Assembly (NCBI RefSeq): GCF_002904295.1
Contig: NZ_PPHG01000005.1
Span: forward strand, 1-64,000
Source of the DNA: Amycolatopsis sp. CA-128772
GTDB lineage: Bacteria > Actinomycetota > Actinomycetes > Mycobacteriales > Pseudonocardiaceae
Direction: 5' to 3'
DNA: 64,000 nucleotides
In this document: positions 26,048-34,141 of the stretch, piece by piece
Numbering within the stretch: the first letter of the stretch is position 1
Layout of the letters: the number at the start of each line of letters is the position of its first letter
The notes under the pieces: generated by a model
What the model was told of the DNA's origin: nothing
Databases searched by the model: none
The model's input: only the letters and a program-made list of their open reading frames with translations
Made by a program: the position numbers and the translations under genes

Positions 26048-27348
26048 CCGCCGCGCTCCTGCTCGCCGCGCAAGACGTCCGGATCACGCCGGAACCCGGG
26101 CACCGGCTCGGCGGGTACCTGGCGAGACACGGTGTCGCGACCGGCACGCACGACGACCTCGAGGCGTCGCTGATCTGGCTGTCCACCGAGGACGACCCCG
26201 GCGTGGTGTGGGTGGCGCTGGACGCCCTCGCGGTCGACGCCGGGCTGACCCGCACCCTGGCCGACGCGGTCGCCGCGGCGGTCGGCATCGACCCGGACCG
26301 GGTGCTGGTCTGCGCGTCGCACACGCATTCCGGGCCGGAGGGCTGGACCGGCCAGCTGCACCCCGGGCTGCCGGGGCAGCGCGACGCCGGGCTGGTCGGC
26401 CGGATGGCGGAGAAGGTCACCGGCGCCGCGCTGCGGCTGCGCGCCTGCCGCGGCCGGGTCCGCGCGCGCTGGCACGCGGGCGAAACGGAGGCCGTCGGCG
26501 GCAACCGCTACCGGCCCGACGGCCCGCACGACACGTCGTTCGGCGTGCTCGAACTGCGCCGCGACGACGGCAGCCCGGCCGCGCTGCTGTTCGACTACGC
26601 GAGCCACCCCACCGTGCTCGGCCCGGACAACCTGGCCTGGTCGGCGGACTGGCCGGGCGCGACCCGCCGCGAGCTGGCCACGCTGGTCGGGCAGCCGGTC
26701 TCGGCGTTCCTGCAGGGCGCGGCGGGTGACGCCAGCTCCCGGTTCGTCCGCCGCGGCCGCGACCACGACGAGGTCCGCACTCTCGGCGGCCACCTCGCGA
26801 CGTCGATCGCCCGCACCCTCGCGGCGGTGTCGTCCCCGGCGGCGGCCGGCGGGCCGGTCCGGCTGACCCGGTCCACGCTGCACCTGCCCTACCGCGAGGT
26901 GCCGTCCCTGGAGGACAGCGTCGAGCTGCGCGCGGAGGCGGAGGCGGAGTGGCAGCACGAGCTGGCCCGCCACGGCGAGGACCACCCGGCGGTCCGCATC
27001 GCGCAGACCCGCTACGAAGGCTGCGCGATGCTCGCGACGATGGCGGCGGGCGGGCGGCCCACCGGCTGCGCCGAGGTGCCGGTCAGCGTGGTGTCCCTGG
27101 GGGAGATCGCGTGGCTGCACACGCCGTTCGAGCTGTTCGCGTCGCTCGGCCTGCGCATCCGGCGGGGCAGCCCGTTCCGCCACACGCGCGTGATCGGCTA
27201 CACGGACGGCTACCTGGGCTACCTGCCGGACGCCGACGGCCACCGCGACGGGATCTACGAGTCGTACGTGACGCTGTTCGGCCCGGAGTCCCCGGACGTG
27301 CTGGTGGAGCACTGCCTGAAGGTGCTGCGGGCGCACCAGCTCGGGTGA
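26044..27348 (+). CDS. Neutral/alkaline ceramidase-like hydrolase
   Basis: The 434-aa protein matches the N-terminal domain of neutral ceramidases: VLVCASHTHSGPEG (metal-binding His pair), then LLFDYASHPTVLGPDN and FLQGAAGDASSR. Ceramidases are zinc amidases that split N-acyl bonds. There is no signal peptide and no C-terminal Ig-like domain, so it is intracellular and shorter than secreted ceramidases. Coupling by GTGA to PTS EIIA suggests it deacylates the phosphorylated incoming compound, perhaps an N-acyl amino sugar; this is inference. Confidence 0.82.
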   Translation: MTAALLLAAQDVRITPEPGHRLGGYLARHGVATGTHDDLEASLIWLSTEDDPGVVWVALDALAVDAGLTRTLADAVAAAVGIDPDRVLVCASHTHSGPEGWTGQLHPGLPGQRDAGLVGRMAEKVTGAALRLRACRGRVRARWHAGETEAVGGNRYRPDGPHDTSFGVLELRRDDGSPAALLFDYASHPTVLGPDNLAWSADWPGATRRELATLVGQPVSAFLQGAAGDASSRFVRRGRDHDEVRTLGGHLATSIARTLAAVSSPAAAGGPVRLTRSTLHLPYREVPSLEDSVELRAEAEAEWQHELARHGEDHPAVRIAQTRYEGCAMLATMAAGGRPTGCAEVPVSVVSLGEIAWLHTPFELFASLGLRIRRGSPFRHTRVIGYTDGYLGYLPDADGHRDGIYESYVTLFGPESPDVLVEHCLKVLRAHQLG

Positions 27349-27369
27349 GCCCGGTCAGGAGGCCGGGCT
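27348..27369. terminator. Short hairpin between convergent stops
   Basis: AGCCCGG and CCGGGCT (7-bp stem, 8-nt loop) span the 6-nt gap between the stops of the ceramidase-like and gntR genes. It may end both transcripts; it has no T-run. Confidence 0.4.
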
Positions 27370-28125
27370 GCGCCGCGCCTGGGTGAAGACGGTGTAGCGG
27401 TCCGCCCGGTACAGGGAGCGGCCCGCTTCGATGACGCCGCCGCTCTGGTCGTGCAGGGTGCCTTCGATGATCAGGCAGGGCTGGGTGGTTTCGATGCCGA
27501 GCAGGGCCGCGTCGTGGCTGTTGGGCAGCACCGCGGAGATCGCGGTGTCGTTCCACTCGGCGCGCACGCCCCAGCGTTCCTCGATGGTGCGGTGCAGGGA
27601 CTGGGTCTCCCAGTCGAAGAGCTCGATGTCCGGGAACCGGTCGACGGAGAGGTTGGTCCGTTCGACGGCGAACGGCTCGTCTTCGACGTAGCGGAGCCGT
27701 TCCAGCCGGAACACCCGCGCGCCGGGCGGCACGTTGAGCCGTCCGGCGATGCGCGGGCCCGCGCTCTCGACCTCGGCGTGCAGCACCTTGGTCTTCGGGA
27801 CGACACCGCGGGCCTGCATGTCCTCGGTGAAGGAGGTCAGCATGTCGATGTGCGCGGCCTGCCGTTCGGCGGTGAAGGTCGCGGTGCCGTGCTGCCGGTA
27901 GAGGACGCCGTCGGCGACGAGCCGGTTGACCTCCTGCCGCACGGTCCCGCGGGCGACCTGGAAGTGCTCGGCGAGGAACCGTTCGGACGGCATCAGCCGT
28001 CCGGGCCCGGCATCGCTGGCGACGCTTTCCAGGATTTCCCGCAGCTGGTCGCCTTTGGGCCGCCCCGGCTGCAGCGCGTCCGGGAGGCGCAGATCGCTCG
28101 CGGGGACGTGTTTCGGACGGGGCAT
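27355..28125 (-). CDS. GntR/HutC family regulator
   Basis: The 256-aa protein has a GntR winged helix (about 28-90; MPSERFLAEHFQVARGTVRQ, then EVNRLVADGVLYRQHGTATF) and a UTRA ligand domain (about 110-250). HutC-type regulators often bind phosphosugars. It converges on the PTS-ceramidase operon, whose promoters carry ACTGGT/ACCAGT inverted repeats, so it is the likely repressor of that operon. A half-site-like ATACTG lies just upstream of its own start. Confidence 0.88.
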   Translation of the reverse strand: MPRPKHVPASDLRLPDALQPGRPKGDQLREILESVASDAGPGRLMPSERFLAEHFQVARGTVRQEVNRLVADGVLYRQHGTATFTAERQAAHIDMLTSFTEDMQARGVVPKTKVLHAEVESAGPRIAGRLNVPPGARVFRLERLRYVEDEPFAVERTNLSVDRFPDIELFDWETQSLHRTIEERWGVRAEWNDTAISAVLPNSHDAALLGIETTQPCLIIEGTLHDQSGGVIEAGRSLYRADRYTVFTQARRSPAS

Positions 28126-28392
28126 GGCTTCAGTATGTCGCGCACCGCCCACGGAGGTAACACCCGGCGCACCGCACCGGCGCCGCGGCGGACGGTGGTG
28201 TGCGCGCATCGCCGCAGCTCAAGCGGCGGTCCGACCGCTCGGGGATCCGCGAACGCCGCCTGCGGCCACGCCTGGCCACCAGGCCGCCGGTGCAGCCGGT
28301 CGCGCGCGGCGAGCAGGGTGCTGACCCGCGTTGCCGATCACGACCAGTCGCGGCAGACCGCGGGAAGTGTCGGTGCTCGCCGGTAAGCTGGC
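28126..28392. other. Gene-free stretch upstream of gntR
   Basis: I see no convincing gene here. It holds the gntR promoter region, with ACATACTG just before the ATG, and GC-rich DNA whose open frames lack start signals or recognisable products. The last part runs into the 21-bp repeat array. Confidence 0.5.
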
Positions 28393-28498
28393 TACCGGGG
28401 GGCCGGAGGCGTCATACCGGGGGCCGGAGGCGTCATACCGGGGGCCTGAGGCGTCATACCGGGGGCCGGAGGCGTCATACCGGGGGCCGGAGGCGTCG
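28393..28498. repeat. Five tandem 21-bp repeats abutting the SARP stop codon
   Basis: The unit is TACCGGGGGCCGGAGGCGTCA (plus strand). The first copy has an extra G, the third has CTGAGG for CGGAGG and the last ends in G. The array ends 1 nt from the stop codon of the AfsR-type gene. The unit is seven codons, so if the stop were read through the protein would gain Pro-rich TPPAPGM repeats. It may be a decayed C-terminal extension or a 3' UTR element. Confidence 0.93.
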
Positions 28499-28499
28499 T

Positions 28500-31400
28500 T
28501 CAGCCGGTCGCGCGTCCGCCCAGCCGGGCCAGGAACTCCGCCGCCACCGCCTCGCCCGTCGCGTGTCCCACCGCCCGGTACAACCCCTCCGACTCCCGGG
28601 CCGTCCCCTCGGCCAGCATCGAGCGGCCCGCCGCCGCCTGGACTGCCGCCAGGCCCAGCAGGGCCTCCGCCTCCACCACGCGGAACCCGCCCGCGCGGGC
28701 CGCGTCCAACGCCGTCCGCGCGTGTTCGCCCGCCTCGCCCGGCCGCCCGCCCGCCGCCAGGACGCGGGCCAGCGTGGCCGCCGCCTCGGCCAGCTGGCCC
28801 TGCAAGCCCGACTCCGCCGTCAGGGCGCGGGCCTCGCGCAGGACGCGTTCCGCCGCGTCCAGGTCGCCCCGGCCCTGCTCCGCCCGGCCGAGTGCGATCA
28901 ACGCCGCCGCTTCGACCTGCCGGTCGCCGTCGCGGCGGACGCACTCCAGGGCCGCCTCGGCCGTGTCCGCCGCCGCCGGGGCGTCGTCGCGGGCCAGCTG
29001 GAGGGCGCTCACCACGTTCAGCGCGGTCGCCTCGCCGAAGCTGGAGCCCAGCTCGCGGAACGCCCGCAACGCCTGGTCCAGGACCTCGCCGGCCTCCGCG
29101 AGCCGGCCCGTCGCGAGCAGGATCGAGCCCAGGTCGGCGAGGTTGGCCGCCTCCCAGAACGCCAGGTCCTCCTTGCGGGCCAGCGCGATCGCCTCGACCA
29201 GGCAGTCCTCCGCCTGCTCCAGCCGGCCCAGCTGGCGGTAGTGGCAGCTCAGCGAGTTCAGCGCGAGCGCCTCACCGGACCGGTTGGCCAGCTCGCGGAA
29301 CAGCTGGATCGCGCGGCGGCTGTGCTCCACCGCCTCCGACAGGCGGCCCGTCCACTCCAGCATCGCGCCCAGGTTCGCCACCGCCGTCGCCTCGCACTGG
29401 CGCCAGCCGCACGCCCGGCTCGCCAGCACCGCCTTCTCCGAGTGCCGGATGCCCGCCTCGTGCTGGCCTTCGCGGAAGTACGCGCCGCCGATCGACAGCT
29501 GCACCAGCGCTTCCGCCGGCTGGGCGCCGTGGTCCTGGGCCGCGCGCAGCACGATCGGGGCCAGCTCCAGCCACTCTGCGCGGCGGCCGTGGTCGTGGAA
29601 GAACCGCCGCAACGCGTCGGCGAGATACCAGGCGCCCGGGTACGGCCCGCGCGCCGCCGCCTGCCGCAGGGCCGCCGACAGGTTCGGCACCTCGACGTCC
29701 AGCCAGGCCACGGCCGAGGCCGCGTCGGCGAAGGCGACCGGGCTCGGCGCCGACGGCGCGTCCTCGCGGGGCAGCGCCACGATCCGCGCGCCCAGCAGGG
29801 CGACCGCCGCGTCCGCCGCCGCGCAGTAGCCGGTGAACAACCGCTCCCACGCCCGGTCGCGCGCGGGTTCGTCCTCTTCGGCGCGGACGCACCGCTCGGC
29901 GTAGCGGCGGGCGAGGTCGTGGAACCGGTAGCGGCGGGGCGCGTGCGCCTCGAGGAGGTTCGCCGCGGACAGCCCGCGCAGCCGGCGGGTCGCCTCCTCG
30001 GCCGGCACGTCCAGCAGCGCCGCCGCGTCGACCGCCGTGAAGTCGGCCCCCGGCACCAGGGCGAGCAGCCGGAACGCCTGCCGCAGCCCGGCCGGCAGCG
30101 CCTGGTACGACACGGAAAACGCCTTGGCGACGGCGCTTTCGCCGTCGAAGCCGAGGTACGCCAGTGGATCGCCGCGCAGCTCGTCGACCAGCTCACCGAT
30201 GCTGGCGACGCCGGTGTTCGCCGCGGCGATCCGCAGGGCCAGCGGGTGGTGGCCGCAGAGGCGGGCCAGCTCGGCGGCCGCCTCCGGTTCGGCGGCCGCC
30301 CGGTCGCCGAGCAGGGCGGTCAGCAGCGCCCGGGAGTCTTCCTCGCGCAGCTGCGCCAGGCCCAGCGACCGCGCGCCGACGCGGGCGACCAGCTCGTCGA
30401 GCCGGTGGCGGCTGGTCACCAGCACCCGGCCCGACGACGGCAGCAGCGGCAGCACCTGCGCGGTGTCGCGGGCGTTGTCCAGCACGACCAGCGCCTGCCG
30501 GTCGGCCAGCAGCGTCCGGTAGAGCTTGCTCTGGTCGTCGACCCCCGGCGGCACGTCCCGCAGGTCGACACCGAGGGTGCGCAGCAGCTGCGCGAGCGCG
30601 GCGGCGGGGGTGAGCGGCTCGTCGTCGGCGTCGAAGCCGCGCAGGTTCACGTACAGCTGGCCGTCGGGGTAGCGGGTCCGCGCGGTGTGGGCCCAGTGCA
30701 CGGCGAGCGCGGTCTTGCCGACGCCCGCGGTGCCGGTGATCACCCAGACGTCGCCGGGTTCGCCGAGCGCGGCCAGCTCCGGCGCGCGGCCGGCGAACCC
30801 GCGGACGTCGCGCGGCAGCTCGGCGGGCCGCGGCGGGACCGGGGCGGCGGGCGGCGCCGGTTCGCCCTCACCGCGCAGGATCCGCATCCGCAGGTTCTGC
30901 AGCGCCTGGCCGGGTTCGATGCCGAGTTCGTCGACCAGCAGCTCGTGGGCCCGCGTGTACGTCTCCAGCGCCTCCGGGGTGCGGCCGCAGCGGTGCAGCG
31001 CGAGCATCAGCGCGGCCCGGAGGCGTTCGCGGAACGGGTGTTCGCCGACGAGCAGGCGCAGTTCCCCGACGACCTCGCCGTGCCGCCCCGACGCGAGTTC
31101 CTGCTCGTACAGCTCCTCCAGCGCGACGAGCCGGCGTTCGGCCAGGGCCGGCCCTTCGTGGGCGGCCAGTTCGTCGCTCACCCCGCCGAGCGGGGTGCCT
31201 TCCCACAGCGCCAGCGCGGCCCGCAGGTGCGCGACGGCGTCCGGCCCGGACGTCGCCCGGGCCTTGGCGACCTCGTCGTCGAACACGTCGACGTCGCGGT
31301 CACCGGGCGCGACCTCGATGAGGTAACCGGAGGCGCGCCGCACGATCACGTCTCGGCCGAGGAGCTTCCGCAGTTCCGAGACGTGCACCTGGAGCCGCCC

Positions 31401-31577
31401 GCGCACGCTCGGCGGCGCGTCTTCGCCCCAGGTCAGATCGATGAGCCGGTCTTCGGTGACCACCCGGTTGGGGTTGAGGAGCAACGCGGCGAGCACGGAA
31501 GTCTGCTTGCGGCCACCGGGGCGGACCGGGCCGGTGTCGCCGAGGACGGTGATCGGCCCGAGCAGGCGGTAGCGCAC
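28500..31577 (-). CDS. AfsR/SARP-type transcriptional regulator with NB-ARC and TPR domains
   Basis: The 1025-aa protein has an OmpR-like DNA-binding domain (1-95; LLGPITVLGD to GYLIEV), a bacterial transcriptional activation domain (about 100-240), an NB-ARC ATPase (Walker A GTAGVGKT near 285, ALVVLDNARD, VLVTSRHRLDEL) and C-terminal TPRs (about 600-1010). This is the AfsR layout, which controls secondary metabolism and development. It starts with GTG. No biosynthetic cluster lies in the window, so its targets may be global or outside it. The stop is directly followed by a tandem repeat array. Confidence 0.9.
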   Translation of the reverse strand: MRYRLLGPITVLGDTGPVRPGGRKQTSVLAALLLNPNRVVTEDRLIDLTWGEDAPPSVRGRLQVHVSELRKLLGRDVIVRRASGYLIEVAPGDRDVDVFDDEVAKARATSGPDAVAHLRAALALWEGTPLGGVSDELAAHEGPALAERRLVALEELYEQELASGRHGEVVGELRLLVGEHPFRERLRAALMLALHRCGRTPEALETYTRAHELLVDELGIEPGQALQNLRMRILRGEGEPAPPAAPVPPRPAELPRDVRGFAGRAPELAALGEPGDVWVITGTAGVGKTALAVHWAHTARTRYPDGQLYVNLRGFDADDEPLTPAAALAQLLRTLGVDLRDVPPGVDDQSKLYRTLLADRQALVVLDNARDTAQVLPLLPSSGRVLVTSRHRLDELVARVGARSLGLAQLREEDSRALLTALLGDRAAAEPEAAAELARLCGHHPLALRIAAANTGVASIGELVDELRGDPLAYLGFDGESAVAKAFSVSYQALPAGLRQAFRLLALVPGADFTAVDAAALLDVPAEEATRRLRGLSAANLLEAHAPRRYRFHDLARRYAERCVRAEEDEPARDRAWERLFTGYCAAADAAVALLGARIVALPREDAPSAPSPVAFADAASAVAWLDVEVPNLSAALRQAAARGPYPGAWYLADALRRFFHDHGRRAEWLELAPIVLRAAQDHGAQPAEALVQLSIGGAYFREGQHEAGIRHSEKAVLASRACGWRQCEATAVANLGAMLEWTGRLSEAVEHSRRAIQLFRELANRSGEALALNSLSCHYRQLGRLEQAEDCLVEAIALARKEDLAFWEAANLADLGSILLATGRLAEAGEVLDQALRAFRELGSSFGEATALNVVSALQLARDDAPAAADTAEAALECVRRDGDRQVEAAALIALGRAEQGRGDLDAAERVLREARALTAESGLQGQLAEAAATLARVLAAGGRPGEAGEHARTALDAARAGGFRVVEAEALLGLAAVQAAAGRSMLAEGTARESEGLYRAVGHATGEAVAAEFLARLGGRATG

Positions 31578-31662
31578 GTGATGCCCCCCGAAGGCGGACC
31601 GAAGCGGAACGGAAGTGCCGTGATCGACACTAGCCCCGGACAGGGCGGACGGGAGGCCACGG

Positions 31663-32277
31663 GTGGACAGAGACGACGCGGAACGGCTCTTGTTCGTCTG
31701 CTTCCCGGAGGGCGGCGAAGCCGCCGGCCGCTACCGGGCGTGGCGCGATCCCCGGATCGCGGTGCACGTCGTCGAGCTGCCCGGCCGCGGCGGGCGCCGG
31801 GACGAGCACCCGTACCGGGACATGTGGCTGCTGGTCGAGTCACTGGCCGCGGAGCTGGCCGGGGCGCTGGGCCGCCCGCACGTGCTGTTCGGGGCGGGGG
31901 TCGGCGCGCTCGTCGCCTACCGGCTGGCCCAGCGGCGGGTGGCCGCGGGACTGGGGGTCCCGCGGGCACTCGTCGTGGCGCACCAGGCCCCGCCGGACCG
32001 CGCCGCGCGCGCGGTGCCGGACCAGGCGGAGCGGGCCGACGTCAGCCTGCTGGTCAGCGACGGGCACGTGCCCGTCGCGCCGCCCCTGCCGTGCCCGATC
32101 CGGGGGTTCGGGGAGCCGCAGGTGATGACGGGCTGGGGGGAGCACACCAGCGCGGGGTTCGTGCTCACGCCGGCGCGGGCGCAGGACAGCGCGGCGCTGC
32201 TGCGGGACGCGGTCCTGCGGGCGGGCTACCTGATCTCGGCGCTGGCCGGGCCGCCGCCGAGGCTGACGGAGGCGTAG
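31663..32277 (+). CDS. Type II thioesterase-like protein lacking the catalytic serine
   Basis: The 204-aa protein aligns by eye with RifR-type thioesterases: LFVCFPEGGEAAGRYRAW, VHVVELPGRGGRRDEHPY and the nucleophile-elbow region LFGAGVGALVAYRLA. In active enzymes the elbow reads GHSMG; here it is GAGVG, so the Ser nucleophile is Gly79 and the His before it is Ala78. The late GGHF motif is also replaced. It is shorter than the usual 240-260 aa. GGGAGG sits 6 nt before the GTG. It probably has no hydrolase activity and may be a binding protein or a decaying gene. It is divergent from the SARP gene. Confidence 0.75.
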   Translation: MDRDDAERLLFVCFPEGGEAAGRYRAWRDPRIAVHVVELPGRGGRRDEHPYRDMWLLVESLAAELAGALGRPHVLFGAGVGALVAYRLAQRRVAAGLGVPRALVVAHQAPPDRAARAVPDQAERADVSLLVSDGHVPVAPPLPCPIRGFGEPQVMTGWGEHTSAGFVLTPARAQDSAALLRDAVLRAGYLISALAGPPPRLTEA

Positions 32278-32283
32278 GCGGGC

Positions 32284-32369
32284 GGGGTGAGCTCCCGGCG
32301 CGGGGTGCTCACCCCGGTGCGGGCGAGGTCGTCGGGATGAGCACGCCGCGCGGGGTGCGTGCTCATCCC
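32284..32369 (+). terminator. Two related tandem hairpins
   Basis: Hairpin 1 has GGGGTGAGC (32284-32292) and GCTCACCCC (32307-32315). Hairpin 2 has GGGATGAGCACGC (32334-32346) and GCGTGCTCATCCC (32357-32369), a perfect 13-bp stem. Both share the arm core TGAGC and a GCGCGGGGTG sequence inside, so one looks like a copy of the other. They follow the thioesterase-like gene and probably end its transcript. Confidence 0.65.
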
Positions 32370-32403
32370 GGCCCGGGTACCGGAACAAATCGGAGCAGCG
32401 GTA

Positions 32404-32421
32404 TGTACAAGCGCTGTTACA
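32404..32421 (+). promoter_or_regulatory. Palindromic operator before the MFS pseudogene
   Basis: The 18-bp sequence TGTACAAGCGCTGTTACA is palindromic at 14 of 18 positions (outer TGTA/TACA, central AGCGCT) and ends 10 nt before the GTG start. It looks like a dimeric repressor site; no cognate regulator lies next to it. Confidence 0.5.
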
Positions 32422-32431
32422 ATCGCCCCGC

Positions 32432-33510
32432 GTGCCCTTGACCCGTGCCTTCGCCGACCTGACGCCGCTACGCACGTCACCGCCGTTCCGGCGGCTCTGG
32501 GTGGACCGCGTCGACCGGCGGAAGTTCGCCCTCGTCACCACGGCCGGGCAGGCCGCCTGCTCGGTGCTGCTCGCGGTGCAGGGGTTCCTCGCGGACGTGC
32601 CGGTGCTCGCCGTGCTCGGCCTGGTGGCCGCCCAGTCCTGTTTCGTCGCGGGCGGCGGGCCGGCCGCGCGCGCACCTTCGTCCCGCGGCTCCTGCCGCCG
32701 GAACAGCTGTCCGCCGGGCTCGCGCTGAACCGGATCGCGTTCCAGGGCGCGATGCTGCTCGGCCCGGCGCTCGGCGGGCTCGTCCTCGGGCGGTTCGGCG
32801 CCGGCGGCTGCTACGTCGTCGACGCGCTCGCCTTCGGCTTGGCCTTTTACAGCCTCGCCGGCCTGCCGGAGATGCGGCCCGGCGGCGAACCGTCGCGGCC
32901 CGGGGTGCGCGGCGTGCTCGACGGCCTCGCCTTCCTCGTCCGGACCCCCGTCGTGCGGGGTGCGCTGCTCACCGACCTGGCCGCCACCGTCCTGTCCATG
33001 CCGATCAGCCTCTTCCCGCTGGTCAACGCCGGACGCTTCGCCGGCGACCCGCGCACCCTCGGCCTGTTCCTCTCGGCCGTCGCGGCCGGCGGGGTCGCGG
33101 CGTCGGTGTTCTCCGGGACGTTCACGCGCCGGCCGCGGCCGGGCCGGGTGATGCTCGCGGGCTCGGCGGTCTGGGGTGGCGCGCTCATCGGGTTCGGCCT
33201 GGCGCCCGGCCCGTGGCTCGGGCTGGCGTGCCTCGTCGTCGCGGGCGCCGCCGACACGGTCTCGGTGGTGTCGCGCGGTGCGCTCGTCCAGCTGGCCACC
33301 CCGGACGCGCTGCTGGGCCGGGCCGCCGCGGCCGAGCAGATCGTCGGCCAGGCGGGCCCGGACCTCGGCAACCTGCGCGGCGGTCTCGTCGCCGGCGCCA
33401 CCTCCGGCACGTTCGCGCTGGTCAGCGGCGGAGTGCTGGGTGTCGCGGCGGTGGTGGCGATCGGCGCGGCCACGCCCGGCCTGCGCCGGTTCGGGTCGCC
33501 CGCGAGCTGA
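32432..33510 (+). pseudogene. Broken MFS exporter gene
   Basis: Two adjacent frames together encode an MFS protein. Frame 1 starts MPLTRAFADLTPLRTSPPFR and runs to FVAGGGPAAR. The next frame continues TFVPRLLPPEQLSAGLALNR to the stop. The shift lies at about 32664-32674 in a GCGCGCGC run. In addition FRRLW is joined directly to DRVDRRK, whereas intact family members have roughly 50 residues (first two membrane segments) between them, so an in-frame deletion is inferred. Both lesions would destroy the transporter. Sequencing error could explain the shift but not the deletion. Confidence 0.8.
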
Positions 33511-34141
33511 TTCCCGTGGCCGGCGTGGGGTTTCGCGCCCATTCACCGGCCGGCCCGGTGGCGGCCGCGGGGAATCGTTCTCCGTGCCCCGGCGCCGCCG
33601 GAAAGAGCGCCGGCTGGGCTGATCGGCCGCTTCCGGATTCACCCGTCCGGACCTGTCGGACAACCCGCCGTGAGCAGGGCATCCGTCGCCGCAACCGGCC
33701 CGGCGGAGGTGCATCGGGTGCCATTTCCGATTAATTGACCACGGTGTCCAAGAATTGTCCAAGAATCGGAAACGGCCTCGCTTTCTTCGAAAAGCTATCG
33801 CAACGATGGAGTTGTGTGGACTGTCGAAGAGTGATGGCCGCCGACCGGTTTCCCGGCGTCGATCGGCGGCCGCGCGCCGGTCGAGCCTGGTCGTGACCGC
33901 CGCCACCTGCGGTGGCGAGATCACGAAACCCGTTGGAAAACCGTGGGTTTGTTCCCCTCGTCCGGACGCACGCTGTCAGTGGGTAACCTGATGGCCCGCT
34001 TGTCACTCTTTCGCGTGAACGTGGCGTGACATATTTCTCGGCAACGCAATTGCGGCCCGGGAAATCGTCATCTACAGTCCGGCTGATCCCGGCCAACGAG
34101 CCGTAATTCCGTGATCCGCAGAATCTTCCCCGAGGAGTGGC
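33511..34141. other. Long intergenic region
   Basis: This 631-bp region is lower in GC than its surroundings from about 33720 on. It holds a TGTCCAAGAAT direct repeat (about 33746-33766) inside TTCCGATT/AATCGGAA arms (33725-33732, 33764-33771) and a TGTCAC/GTGACA pair near 34000-34030. A 78-codon plus-strand frame at 33755 has no ribosome site or recognisable product and is not called. The 3' part is the leader of the downstream binding protein, ending with GAGGAG before its ATG. Confidence 0.5.

Noticed and set aside
28393..28498. Possible CRISPR array
   Set aside because: The 21-bp units are directly adjacent without spacers, and no cas genes are present.
28200..32441. A very long plus-strand open frame opposite the AfsR-type gene
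   Set aside because: It is a GC-rich shadow of the real minus-strand gene, with Arg/Pro/Gly-rich low-complexity translation.
33755..33991. A 78-codon plus-strand frame in the long gap before the binding-protein gene
   Set aside because: No ribosome site, poor codon bias for this genome and no recognisable product.
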